A DNA stretch of 64,000 nt from Staphylococcus kloosii (GTDB lineage Bacteria > Bacillota > Bacilli > Staphylococcales > Staphylococcaceae). Shown here one piece after another: positions 9,318 to 18,428 of the stretch. The notes below the pieces were generated by a model. That model searched no databases. It saw nothing but the letters and a program-made list of their open reading frames with translations, and was not told where the DNA came from. Every line of letters starts with the position of its first letter. The stretch's first letter is position 1. A program made the translations under genes and the position numbers. The stretch is from NCBI RefSeq assembly GCF_003019255.1, contig NZ_CP027846.1, forward strand, positions 1,798,001 to 1,862,000, read 5' to 3'.

Positions 9318-10163
9318 TTATGATTCACTATGATGCATAAAATGATAAATATGTAATGTTAAAAAGACTATCTCACTCTCATAAATTTTATTATCCAATT
9401 CTTGCTGCAACATCTTCATGACTTTTAAAGCAATGTTATAACACAATGAATAATGAGACTTTAGTAATTCATCAACAATATGTGAGCAACGTTCACGCTC
9501 ATTACGTTGAATACGCCTGATTAGAAAATGGATATGCCTAATAAAACGTTGATATTTTAATGATTGTCTATCTATTTCAAATTGTAAATCATGTTCTATA
9601 ATAAATGTCGCCTTATTTATTAATTCATTAATAATCGTCATTTCTCTCAATGATAACATTTCCGTATTCGAAGCGATGTGTAAAGCTATAAACCCAATTT
9701 CATCTTCAGGAAATGTTATATTTAGAGCCTCATTAAGTCTTGCTATTACTCTTTCAGCGATAATATATGCTGCATTGTACAAATGCTTTATTTCTGACAC
9801 AAAAGGATTCGTAATATATTGCTGTTGTTGAATACGTTTATATGCAAAAATAATATGATCCGTTAAACTAACTACTAATTTTTCATCATCGATAATCAAT
9901 TTTGAATTTGTAATTATATTTACTGCTTCAATAATAGCCTGCAAAGTATAATCATCAGTCATTGAGACGAGCGCCTTATAATGACTCAGATGTGATTGTT
10001 GAACTAATTTATATACTTTTTCAATTGATTGAGGTTGTTTAACATACATCCCCGGCTTTTTATTAAAGCCTATACCTTTACCGATTAAAATTACTTCTTG
10101 GTCTTCGATGCTGCAAATAATAACATTGTTGTTTAAAGATTTTTTTATAAGGTAATGGTCCAT
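9318..10163 (-). CDS. glcT: PtsGHI-type transcriptional antiterminator GlcT
   Basis: A BglG/LicT-family antiterminator of 281 residues. Residues 1-55 form the RNA-binding CAT domain (NNNVIICSIEDQEVILIGKGIGF). Two PTS regulation domains follow, at about 65-165 and 170-280, with conserved histidines in SLTDHIIFAYKR, FPEDEIGFIALHIAS, FIRHIHFLIRRI and ESEIVFLTLHIYHF. It would bind a leader RNA of the glucose permease gene ptsG and prevent early termination when not phosphorylated. The target leader is not in this window. Position next to alsT and mprF matches glcT in S. aureus. ATG at 10163 follows AAAGGTGA by 5 bases, better than the GTG three codons upstream. Confidence 0.88.
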   Translation of the reverse strand: MDHYLIKKSLNNNVIICSIEDQEVILIGKGIGFNKKPGMYVKQPQSIEKVYKLVQQSHLSHYKALVSMTDDYTLQAIIEAVNIITNSKLIIDDEKLVVSLTDHIIFAYKRIQQQQYITNPFVSEIKHLYNAAYIIAERVIARLNEALNITFPEDEIGFIALHIASNTEMLSLREMTIINELINKATFIIEHDLQFEIDRQSLKYQRFIRHIHFLIRRIQRNERERCSHIVDELLKSHYSLCYNIALKVMKMLQQELDNKIYESEIVFLTLHIYHFMHHSES

Positions 10164-10258
10164 GCTTTTCACCTTTCTTTAATATCAATAAGATTATATA
10201 TGGAAAGGCATTAAAAGAAAAGTTTAATTTTGTATGAATTAACGCGTAGAAAGAAAAA

Positions 10259-10293
10259 AACTACAAGATAGTAATAATAACTATCTTGTAGTT
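10259..10293 (-). terminator. Terminator of alsT
   Basis: Perfect 13-bp stem (AACTACAAGATAG and complement, 9-base loop) with a T-run on the minus strand, placed between alsT and glcT. Confidence 0.85.
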
Positions 10294-10301
10294 CAAACAT
10301 A

Positions 10302-11762
10302 TCAATATAATGATTTATCTTTTTTATTCATGCCCCAGCTTTCAATACCAAATAAATTGATTTCTAATTGTTCTGGTTTGAATACTGGTTTCTTACCTGC
10401 TTTACGTTGTGCTTGATAATCTCTCATTACAGCAAGTGCAATGTTAGATAAACCAATTATCGAAATTAAGTTGACAATAGCCATTAATCCCATAAATAAA
10501 TCGGCTGTATCCCAAACAGTTTGTGTTTTAACTACAGCACCGACAAATACTAACACGACAACTAAACATCTGAATATAAATAAAACAACTTTATTTTTTG
10601 ATAAAAATTCGATATTTGATTGACCATAATAATAGTTTCCGATAACTGATGAATAAGCAAATAGCGTAATAGCTACTGTTAAGAAAATACCACCTGCACT
10701 ACCTAAGTGTTCATTTAATGCAGATTGAGTTACTTGCACACCTTGAGGTGCACTATCTCCGAATTTCAAACCACTATATAATAAGATCATGATTGCAGTA
10801 GATGTACATACAAGCATTGTATCGAAGAATACACCTAATGATTGAATAAGACCTTGTTTTACAGGGTGAGGCGCAGCAGCAGTTGCGGCAGCATTAGGTG
10901 CAGAACCCATACCGGCTTCGTTTGAGAATAAACCACGTTTTACACCTTGTAAAATAGCGGCACCAACTGCACCACCACCTACTTGTTGCACGCCAAAAGC
11001 ACTTTTAATAATTGTCATAATCATTGGAATGATTTGGTCATAATTCATTATTAAGATAACCAATACTAAACCAATATAGATAATCGCCATAACTGGCACG
11101 ATTACTGAAGAAATTCTAGCGATACTACGTACACCACCAAAAATAATGATAGCCGTAAATACTGCTAAAACTAAACCAGTAACGACGGGACTAACGTTAT
11201 ATTGCGTATTTAAAGATTCAGCAATTGTATTAGACTGAACTGTATTAAATACAAAAGCAAAAGTTACAGTAATTAATATTGCAAAGACGATACCTAACCA
11301 TCTTTGATTTAAACCTTTAGTTATGTAATAAGCTGGTCCACCACGGAAACCACCATCTTTATCTGGAACTTTATAAACTTGCGCTAATGTTGCCTCGATA
11401 AAAGCACTTGCTGCTCCGATAAATGCAATTAGCCACATCCAGAATACTGCACCTGGACCACCAAGTACGATAGCTGTAGCCACACCAGCGATATTTCCTG
11501 TTCCTACACGTGAACCTGCACTGATTGCGAAAGCTTGGAATGGTGAAATACCTTTCTTACCATTTTCTAATGTTTCCGGTTTTTCACCAATAGCACGAAA
11601 CATTTCTGGAATCCAACGTAATTGGACGAATTTTGAACCGATTGTAAAATAAATACCAACTGTAATTAATAAACCTATTAAATATTGCGACCAAATTAAA
11701 TCGTTTCCGGTCTCAATAATGACTTTAAACCAACCGGGAACTAAACTATCAAAATCACTCAA
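10302..11762 (-). CDS. alsT: Sodium:alanine symporter (AGCS family) AlsT
   Basis: A 486-residue membrane protein with about 11 transmembrane helices. The alanine/glycine:cation symporter signatures are clear: SAGSRVGTGNIAGVATAI near residue 80, the FIEATLAQVYK helix end, and GLFSNEAGMGSAPNAAATA near residue 280. It imports alanine, or a related small amino acid such as glutamine, with Na+. Start is TTG (TTG AGT GAT), served by AAGGAGG about 10 bases upstream. It has its own terminator and lies downstream of, but separate from, parEC. Confidence 0.93.
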   Translation of the reverse strand: MSDFDSLVPGWFKVIIETGNDLIWSQYLIGLLITVGIYFTIGSKFVQLRWIPEMFRAIGEKPETLENGKKGISPFQAFAISAGSRVGTGNIAGVATAIVLGGPGAVFWMWLIAFIGAASAFIEATLAQVYKVPDKDGGFRGGPAYYITKGLNQRWLGIVFAILITVTFAFVFNTVQSNTIAESLNTQYNVSPVVTGLVLAVFTAIIIFGGVRSIARISSVIVPVMAIIYIGLVLVILIMNYDQIIPMIMTIIKSAFGVQQVGGGAVGAAILQGVKRGLFSNEAGMGSAPNAAATAAAPHPVKQGLIQSLGVFFDTMLVCTSTAIMILLYSGLKFGDSAPQGVQVTQSALNEHLGSAGGIFLTVAITLFAYSSVIGNYYYGQSNIEFLSKNKVVLFIFRCLVVVLVFVGAVVKTQTVWDTADLFMGLMAIVNLISIIGLSNIALAVMRDYQAQRKAGKKPVFKPEQLEINLFGIESWGMNKKDKSLY

Positions 11763-11842
11763 AGTATTAAATCCTCCTTAGCTAATTATTACTTTATAAA
11801 TATGTATATAGAGATTTATAATGAGTACTCACAAAATATAGA

Positions 11843-11876
11843 CAATCAACAGTAGCTATAAAAACACTGTTGATTG
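11843..11876 (-). terminator. Terminator of the parE-parC operon
   Basis: Perfect 11-bp inverted repeat (CAATCAACAGT) with a 12-base loop, about 110 bases after the parC stop and before alsT. Confidence 0.65.
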
Positions 11877-11986
11877 CATTTTGTGGTATTTCACTATAAA
11901 CCTCTAATTTATGTTGACTACATTTAAATATCTATAATGTTTTTATTTTATCATTATATTAGAGTTTTTACTATAATTTTTTTAAT

Positions 11987-14389
11987 CTATTCAACAATTA
12001 ACTGAATAAGTTCACCAAATTCATTTGTATCAACGATAAATGAACCGTTCGTATATTGCTCAGTTAAATGAATATCTTTGATATAACCTTGCTCTTCATG
12101 AGAATTAGAATACACCTTATAAATCGTATCGTCAGGGCTTGTAGTTTGCGCTGACACAATACGGTGTGGTGCTTTTTTCAATTCTTTTAATAATGTAATA
12201 CCTCTTTGAGCTCGTTTAGCATGTTGTAAGACGTTATAACTAATGCGTTTCAACGCACCACGTTGTGTGGCCATTAATATTGTATTTTGATCATTTACAG
12301 TTTGAGTTAACACTACAAAGTCTTCATCTTTAAGATTAATTGATTTAACACCTGCAGCGCGTAAGCCAGTATCTGATAATTCTTCAGAAGAATAAGTTAA
12401 TGACATGCCTTTATTTGTAAGTACAGTAACCATTTGATCTTCTTCGACACGCATAATATCAATTACTTCATCATTGTTTTTCAATTTCATCGCAACAAGT
12501 GGTTTGTTATATCTAGAAGTTTTAAACAATGAAACGTTACTTTTCTTAATCATGCCATTTTTCGTTGCAGTAATGTAATATGCACTATCTGGGAATGCAT
12601 TCTCACAGTGAACGTCTATAACAAATTCATCATCATCAAGTGGTACAATTTGTGACACATGTTGACCTAAATCTTTCCATTTTATATCAGATAATTTATG
12701 AACAGGTATAAATAAATATCTACCTTTGTTCGTAAATACAAGTGCCGTATCAAGTGTGTTGGTTTCCATATATTTTAATATACTGTCGCCATCTTTCACG
12801 CCGATTTCTTCAATACCACTCGCGTTAAAGCTACGTAATGATGTACGTTTAATGTAACCGTGACGTGTCACACTTAGCATAACTGTTTCGCTTGGTACCA
12901 TAACCTCTTTATCTATTTTAATTTCAGAGATTTCTGCTTCTATGACTGATAAACGATCAGTTTTAAATTTCTTACGTATTTCAGTTAATTCTTCTTTAAT
13001 TACGCCAAGTAAAGCATCATGGTTGTCTAAAATATGGCGTAATCTCTCTATTGTAGCTTTAAGCTCATCATGTTCATCTTGTAATTGTACAATATCCGTA
13101 TTTGTTAAACGGTATAGCTGCAACATAACGATAGCTTCAGCTTGTGCTTCTGTAAAGTCGTATTCGGTTACAAGATTTTCTTTAGCGTCTTTTTTATTTT
13201 TTGAATTTCTAATTAATTTAATAACTTCGTCTAATATAGACAATGCTTTCATTAAACCTTCCACAATATGCATTCTGCTTTCAGCATGATTTAAATCATA
13301 TTGTGTACGTTTAGTAACGACATCAATTTGATGGTTTAAGTAACTATCTATAATTTCACGAATGCCCATTAGTTTAGGACGACCTTCACTAATAGCTACC
13401 ATATTAAAACTATAAGAAATTTGTAAATCCGTATTTTTGTATAAATAGTTAAGTACGGCTTCGCTATTCACATCTTTTTTCAATTCAATAGCAATACGCA
13501 AACCTGTTCGGTCAGTTTCATCACGTACTTCTAAAATACCATCTACCTTTTTATCGGCACGTAGTTCATCGATTTTTTTAACTAAACTACTTTTATTTAC
13601 TTCGTACGGTATTTCAGTGACTGCCAATTCTTTACGTCCATTTCTCAACTCTTCGGTTTCTACTTTAGAACGTACGATGATTTTTCCTTTACCAGATTCG
13701 TATGCTTTTTTAATGCCATCGATGCCTTGAATAATACCACCTGTTGGAAAGTCTGGTCCTTTTACATATTTCATTAATCGACTAACTGTAATGTTAGGAT
13801 CATCGATATATTTTAAAGTAGCCTGAATCACTTCACCTAAATTATGAGGCGGTATATCTGTCGCATACCCAGAAGATATACCTGTACTACCGTTAATTAG
13901 TAAATTAGGTAATCTTCCTGGTAAAACCATAGGTTCTGTAGTCGTATCGTCATAGTTAGGCATAAACGGCACAGTTTCTTTATTAATATCTCTTAGTAAT
14001 TCTTCAGAAATCTGACTTAATTTTGCCTCTGTATAACGCATCGCTGCCGCTGGATCATTATCGATACTACCGTTATTACCATGCATTTCAATAAGTACAT
14101 GGCGTAATTTCCAGTCTTGACTCAAACGCACCATAGCATCATATACCGAGGAATCACCATGAGGATGGTACTGACCAATAACATCTCCGACTGTTTTGGC
14201 ACTTTTACGGAAATTTTTGTCATAAGTATTACCACTTGAATACATAGCATATAAAATACGACGTTGCACTGGTTTTAAGCCATCTCTTACGTCAGGTAGT
14301 GCACGTTCTTGAATAATATATTTACTATAACGACCAAATCGGTCGCCTATTACATCTTCAAGTGATAAGTCTTGAATTACCTCACTCAA
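11987..14389 (-). CDS. parC: DNA topoisomerase IV subunit A (ParC/GrlA)
   Basis: The 800-residue breakage-reunion subunit of topoisomerase IV, which decatenates daughter chromosomes. The N-terminal winged-helix/tower region is followed by a C-terminal beta-propeller from about residue 490. The catalytic tyrosine is Tyr119 in AAAMRYT. The quinolone-determining region reads HPHGDSSVYDAMV with Ser80 and Asp84 in place, so no classical quinolone-resistance change is visible; Asp84 is the residue usual in coagulase-negative species. The start is TTG, overlapping the parE stop (TTGA), with AGGAGG 7 bases upstream, implying translational coupling. Confidence 0.97.
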   Translation of the reverse strand: MSEVIQDLSLEDVIGDRFGRYSKYIIQERALPDVRDGLKPVQRRILYAMYSSGNTYDKNFRKSAKTVGDVIGQYHPHGDSSVYDAMVRLSQDWKLRHVLIEMHGNNGSIDNDPAAAMRYTEAKLSQISEELLRDINKETVPFMPNYDDTTTEPMVLPGRLPNLLINGSTGISSGYATDIPPHNLGEVIQATLKYIDDPNITVSRLMKYVKGPDFPTGGIIQGIDGIKKAYESGKGKIIVRSKVETEELRNGRKELAVTEIPYEVNKSSLVKKIDELRADKKVDGILEVRDETDRTGLRIAIELKKDVNSEAVLNYLYKNTDLQISYSFNMVAISEGRPKLMGIREIIDSYLNHQIDVVTKRTQYDLNHAESRMHIVEGLMKALSILDEVIKLIRNSKNKKDAKENLVTEYDFTEAQAEAIVMLQLYRLTNTDIVQLQDEHDELKATIERLRHILDNHDALLGVIKEELTEIRKKFKTDRLSVIEAEISEIKIDKEVMVPSETVMLSVTRHGYIKRTSLRSFNASGIEEIGVKDGDSILKYMETNTLDTALVFTNKGRYLFIPVHKLSDIKWKDLGQHVSQIVPLDDDEFVIDVHCENAFPDSAYYITATKNGMIKKSNVSLFKTSRYNKPLVAMKLKNNDEVIDIMRVEEDQMVTVLTNKGMSLTYSSEELSDTGLRAAGVKSINLKDEDFVVLTQTVNDQNTILMATQRGALKRISYNVLQHAKRAQRGITLLKELKKAPHRIVSAQTTSPDDTIYKVYSNSHEEQGYIKDIHLTEQYTNGSFIVDTNEFGELIQLIVE

Positions 14390-16386
14390 TTTATTTCCTC
14401 CTCTTCTTGCTCATCATGTTCCAAAATTTGTATTTCACTATTATCTAAAATACTTTGGTCTTCTTGTAAGCCAAATTCTACGTGACTTTCAATCCATTCA
14501 CGTCTAGGTGCAACTTTATCACCCATTAATGTTGTAACGCGTTTAGATGATCTAATTTCATCATCTACTTGTACACGAATTAATGTTCTTGTGTCTGGGT
14601 TCATCGTTGTTTCCCATAGTTGGTCAGGGTTCATTTCACCTAAACCTTTATATCTTTGTAAAGTAAATCCTTTACCTAATTGCTTTTGTAATTGTTCTAA
14701 TTCGTCGTCAGTCCATGCATATTCAACTTTTTTCGAGTTGCCTTTACCTTTTTCAAGTTTATATAGAGGTGGTAACGCAATAAATACGCGCCCTGCTTGT
14801 ACTAATGGCTTCATATATTTAAAGAAAAACGTTAATAATAATACTTGAATGTGTGCTCCATCCGTATCCGCATCAGTCATAATAATAACGCGATTGTAGT
14901 TACTATCTTCTAATTTAAATTCATTACCTACACCCGCTCCGATAGTGTGAATAATCGTATTGATTTCTTCATTTTTAAATATGTCTTCTAGGCGTGCTTT
15001 TTCTGTATTGATTACTTTACCTCGTAAAGGTAAGATAGCTTGATATTTACGATCTCTACCAAGTTTCGCCGAACCACCTGCTGAGTCACCCTCAACTAAG
15101 TACAATTCTTTCTTCTCGGTATTTTTACTTTGTGCAGGCGTTAATTTCCCTGACAGTAATGTATCCTTACGTTTGTTTTTCTTACCTGAACGCGCGTCTT
15201 CTCTAGCTTTTCTGGCAGCTTCACGTGCTTGTTGAGCCTTAAGTGCTTTCTTCACTAGAGATTTAGACAATTGCCCTTTTTCTTCTAAATAATATGGTAA
15301 TTTATCGGCAACAACAGAATCAACGGCACTTCTAGCTTCAGGCGTACCTAATTTTGATTTTGTTTGTCCTTCGAATTGTAATAATTCTTCAGGAATACGA
15401 ATAGAAATAATCGCCGTTAATCCTTCACGAATATCATTACCGTCAAGATTTTTATCTTTAGCTTTTAATTCATTTATTCTGCGCGCATAATCATTAAATA
15501 CGCGTGTCATTGCTGTTTTAAAACCAACTTCATGTGTACCACCATCTTTAGTACGCACGTTGTTAACAAAACTTAAAATACTTTCTGAATATTGGTCATT
15601 ATATTGAAATGCTACTTCCACTTCTATATTGTTAGCTTCGCCTACAAATGTAGCTACATCATGAAGTACCTCTTTACCTTCATTGACATAAGAAACAAAC
15701 TCTTTAATACCTTCTTCATAATGATAAACTTCTTCACGCTCTTTACCTTGTCTATTATCAGTCAAAATAATTTTTAAGTTTTTTAATAAAAAGGCAGATT
15801 CTTGTAATCTTTCACTTAATACGTCAAAATTAAATGAAGTAGCAGATTTAAATATTTCTGGATCTGGTTTAAATGTAACTTTAGTTCCAGTTTTCTTTGT
15901 TTTACCCTTTTTAACTAGCCCACTAGCTGGTTTACCGCCGTCCTTAAAATCTTGTTGATAAATTGTACCGTCTCTATGTATTTCCACACTAAGCCATTCA
16001 CTTAACGCATTTACAACGGACGCACCAACACCATGCAAACCTCCTGATGTTTTATATCCGCCTTGTCCGAATTTACCCCCTGCATGTAGTACAGTGAATA
16101 TTACTTCTACTGTCGGTTTTCCAGAGGCATGTATACCTGTAGGCATACCACGACCATTATCTTCTATTGTAATACTCTCATCTTTATTAATAGTTACTGA
16201 AATTTCATTCCCATGACCATTCAATACTTCATCGACGGAGTTATCGACAACTTCATACACTAAATGATGTAATCCGCGTTTATCGGTTGAACCAATATAC
16301 ATACCAGGTCTCTTTCTAACAGCTTCGAGTCCTTCTAGTACTTGGATAGAATCATCCGAGTAATTATTTTGCTTATTCATTGCCAA
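14386..16386 (-). CDS. parE: DNA topoisomerase IV subunit B (ParE/GrlB)
   Basis: The 666-residue ATPase subunit of topoisomerase IV. The GHKL ATPase motifs are EVVDNSVDE, DNGRGMPTGIH and GGLHGVGASVVNALS. The TOPRIM motifs are LVEGDSAGGSAKLGRDRK and MTDADTDGAHI, and the C-terminal tail GLGEMNPDQLWETTMNP is typical. The TTG at 16386 has GGAGGG about 9 bases upstream; an ATG two codons later is an alternative start. A LexA-type box lies 17 bases upstream, matching the SOS control known for S. aureus parEC. First gene of the parE-parC operon. Confidence 0.97.
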   Translation of the reverse strand: MAMNKQNNYSDDSIQVLEGLEAVRKRPGMYIGSTDKRGLHHLVYEVVDNSVDEVLNGHGNEISVTINKDESITIEDNGRGMPTGIHASGKPTVEVIFTVLHAGGKFGQGGYKTSGGLHGVGASVVNALSEWLSVEIHRDGTIYQQDFKDGGKPASGLVKKGKTKKTGTKVTFKPDPEIFKSATSFNFDVLSERLQESAFLLKNLKIILTDNRQGKEREEVYHYEEGIKEFVSYVNEGKEVLHDVATFVGEANNIEVEVAFQYNDQYSESILSFVNNVRTKDGGTHEVGFKTAMTRVFNDYARRINELKAKDKNLDGNDIREGLTAIISIRIPEELLQFEGQTKSKLGTPEARSAVDSVVADKLPYYLEEKGQLSKSLVKKALKAQQAREAARKAREDARSGKKNKRKDTLLSGKLTPAQSKNTEKKELYLVEGDSAGGSAKLGRDRKYQAILPLRGKVINTEKARLEDIFKNEEINTIIHTIGAGVGNEFKLEDSNYNRVIIMTDADTDGAHIQVLLLTFFFKYMKPLVQAGRVFIALPPLYKLEKGKGNSKKVEYAWTDDELEQLQKQLGKGFTLQRYKGLGEMNPDQLWETTMNPDTRTLIRVQVDDEIRSSKRVTTLMGDKVAPRREWIESHVEFGLQEDQSILDNSEIQILEHDEQEEEEIN

Positions 16387-16402
16387 TCGTTTCGCCCTCC
16401 TA

Positions 16403-16416
16403 CAAACGTACGTTCG
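16403..16416 (-). promoter_or_regulatory. LexA (SOS) box before parE
   Basis: Minus strand CGAACGTACGTTTG matches the Gram-positive SOS consensus in its CGAAC and GTTT halves, and it lies right before the parE ribosome site. Confidence 0.75.
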
Positions 16417-16575
16417 TTTTTAAAACTATACAATAGTTATTCTTATATAAATTTGCGTAAATTGCAAGCGTCAAAGTGATAATTCAGTAACAAATCATGC
16501 ATATATTTCAATTTTTATTCGTCTAATTATAGGTCATGTGGTAAAATAAACGTAACGTCATTAAAGGATGTGTAA

Positions 16576-17190
16576 ATGTATATGATGATAGTAATTATGT
16601 TAATTCTAAGTTACCTCATTGGTGCATTTCCAAGTGGCTATGTGATCGGAAAGTTATTTTTTAAAAAAGATATTAGACAATTTGGAAGCGGAAACACTGG
16701 TGCAACAAACAGTTTTAGAGTATTAGGCAAACCAGCTGGTGCTTTAGTTACATTTTTAGATATATTTAAAGGTTTTATCGTAGTATTTTTCCCATTATGG
16801 TTGCCTGTCCATGTTGATGGCCCAATAAGTACATTTTTCACAAATGGCTTAATCGTTGGTGCATTTGCAATTTTAGGACACGTATACCCTATCTATTTAG
16901 GTTTTAAAGGTGGTAAAGCTGTAGCTACAAGTGCTGGTGTAGTATTTGGCGTTAATCCAATTTTATTATTAGTATTAGCAGTCATTTTCTTCGCAATTTT
17001 ATATTTAACTAAATATGTATCATTATCAAGTATAATTGCATCAATTTGTTGTATTATAGGCGCGTTGCTTATTCGAGATTATATTTTGTTAGTAGTCAGT
17101 GCATGTATTGGTGTATTGCTAATCTTTAGACATAGAACAAATATAGTAAGAATATTTAAAGGCGAAGAACCTAAGATAAAATGGATGTAA
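16576..17190 (+). CDS. plsY: Glycerol-3-phosphate acyltransferase PlsY
   Basis: A 204-residue integral membrane enzyme that transfers acyl from acyl-phosphate to glycerol-3-phosphate, the first step of phospholipid synthesis. The three cytoplasmic motifs are present: SGNTGATNSFRVLGK (motif 1), FKGGKAVATSAG (motif 2) and the HRTNIVRIFKGEEPK end (motif 3). Five hydrophobic helices are visible. AAAGGA lies 7 bases before the ATG. It is divergent from parE, the same arrangement as yneS/parE in B. subtilis, and has its own terminator. Confidence 0.96.
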   Translation: MYMMIVIMLILSYLIGAFPSGYVIGKLFFKKDIRQFGSGNTGATNSFRVLGKPAGALVTFLDIFKGFIVVFFPLWLPVHVDGPISTFFTNGLIVGAFAILGHVYPIYLGFKGGKAVATSAGVVFGVNPILLLVLAVIFFAILYLTKYVSLSSIIASICCIIGALLIRDYILLVVSACIGVLLIFRHRTNIVRIFKGEEPKIKWM

Positions 17191-17275
17191 ATAGTCGATA
17201 AACTATTAACTTTTTAAGTAACAATCAGTGTTTAAATGTGAGGTAGTCATGTAAATCAACATGCTCTATAGGTTA

Positions 17276-17318
17276 AAGCGTTATTTAAAATCTTCACCGA
17301 TTTTAAATAGCGCTTTTT
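17276..17318 (+). terminator. Terminator of plsY
   Basis: Long stem (AAGCG-TATTTAAAATC with its complement, 6-base loop) followed by TTTTTT, about 85 bases after the plsY stop. Confidence 0.8.
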
Positions 17319-17526
17319 TATAATTGTATATGTTATAAATTCACATTAGTAATTTTAACTACTAACACGTATTGAATTCTGAGGCATATATCAGAATTTT
17401 GTTAAAAATAATATGCTATACTGGAATTATCATATACATAAATGGGTATTATAGTACAGTATCAAGATTAAATTTGTAAATTCACCATGTAAGTTTTCAC
17501 TTACAAAACGAGAGGAGACTTTTATT

Positions 17527-17823
17527 ATGAAAATAGAACTTTCAGACAGAGCGGTAAAATGGTTCAAGGATGAACTTGATTTACCAGAAGAAAATAAAGT
17601 CTTACATTTTTACGTACGCTATGGTGGCGAAATACAATTAAAACAAGGATTTAGCCCTGCATTTAGCGTCGACAAAAAAGATGATATTGAGATTGGTTAC
17701 GAGAATAACTTTGATGAGTTAGATGTTGTCATCTCTGAAAAAGACTTATGGTATTTTGAAGATGATGATTTATATATAGATGTAGACGAAGACTCAGAAG
17801 AAATAATTTACAATATTAAATAA
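17527..17823 (+). CDS. HesB-like (IscA-fold) protein, YneR type
   Basis: A 98-residue protein with the HesB/IscA-like fold (LSDRAVKWFKDEL, LHFYVRYGGEIQLKQGFSPAFSV). It has no cysteine at all, so it cannot bind an Fe-S cluster through the three conserved cysteines of true IscA/SufA scaffolds. The C-terminus is very acidic (FEDDDLYIDVDEDSEE). B. subtilis YneR, encoded at the equivalent place beside plsY (yneS), is the same type. Function unknown. It has a GAGAGGAG ribosome site and shares a terminator with the converging thioesterase gene. Confidence 0.85.
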   Translation: MKIELSDRAVKWFKDELDLPEENKVLHFYVRYGGEIQLKQGFSPAFSVDKKDDIEIGYENNFDELDVVISEKDLWYFEDDDLYIDVDEDSEEIIYNIK

Positions 17824-17826
17824 AGT

Positions 17827-17860
17827 AAGAGCCGCTATTAGTTATTAATAGTGGCTCTTT
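17827..17860. terminator. Bidirectional terminator between the HesB-like and thioesterase genes
   Basis: Fourteen-bp stem with one mismatch (AAGAGCC-CTATTA arms), a 5-base loop, and T-runs on both strands. Confidence 0.8.
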
Positions 17861-17868
17861 TATTTGGA

Positions 17869-18327
17869 TTACAATCCATTAATGACTTCTCTTGTTTCAT
17901 CAGCTTTATTTAAAGCAGCAACTTCCTTATATGTCGCATGCCATTCAGGGAACGTTTTATCTAAACGAATAGGTTTGAAATTGGACTTTTTAATACATGT
18001 TAAAGTCGTTGAACCTGTAGTTGCTAATTCACCAGCTTCATTGTATATTTCATAACAATACAATGATCTAAGCGGCGAATATTTTTCGATCCAAGTTTTA
18101 ATTTTTACCTTTTCTGGATATGTAATTGATTTAATATAATTAATATTTAAGTCCGTTACAGGAGAAATGATGCCACTATCCTCCATATCCTTATAACTAA
18201 ATCCTAACTTTGTTATATAGTCCGTACGAGCGACTTCAAACCATGTAGGATAATTTCCATGATAAATAAATCCCATTTGATCTGTTTCTTGATATCTTGA
18301 TTCTATTTCTGTAATTGTATAAATCAT
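17869..18327 (-). CDS. Acyl-CoA thioesterase, YbgC/FadM (hot-dog) family
   Basis: A 152-residue hot-dog-fold protein. The signature YQETDQMGFIYHGNYPTWFEVARTDY includes the catalytic Asp and the HGNY stretch of 4-hydroxybenzoyl-CoA-type thioesterases. It is expected to hydrolyse acyl-CoA thioesters in the cytoplasm; the substrate is unknown. B. subtilis yneP, next to citB, is the positional equivalent. It sits downstream of acnA, but a clear terminator lies between, so it probably has its own promoter. Confidence 0.87.
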   Translation of the reverse strand: MIYTITEIESRYQETDQMGFIYHGNYPTWFEVARTDYITKLGFSYKDMEDSGIISPVTDLNINYIKSITYPEKVKIKTWIEKYSPLRSLYCYEIYNEAGELATTGSTTLTCIKKSNFKPIRLDKTFPEWHATYKEVAALNKADETREVINGL

Positions 18328-18379
18328 TAAGCCGACCTCTTTTCAAAAATTCCTTAACCAAATCATATCATAACAAAAA

Positions 18380-18413
18380 AGGCTATGTGAGCATATTAAC
18401 TCACATAGCCTTA
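18380..18413 (-). terminator. Terminator of acnA
   Basis: Perfect 13-bp stem (AAGGCTATGTGAG and complement, 8-base loop) with a T-run on the minus strand, 15 bases after the acnA stop. Confidence 0.88.
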
Positions 18414-18428
18414 GTATTAACGAATAAA

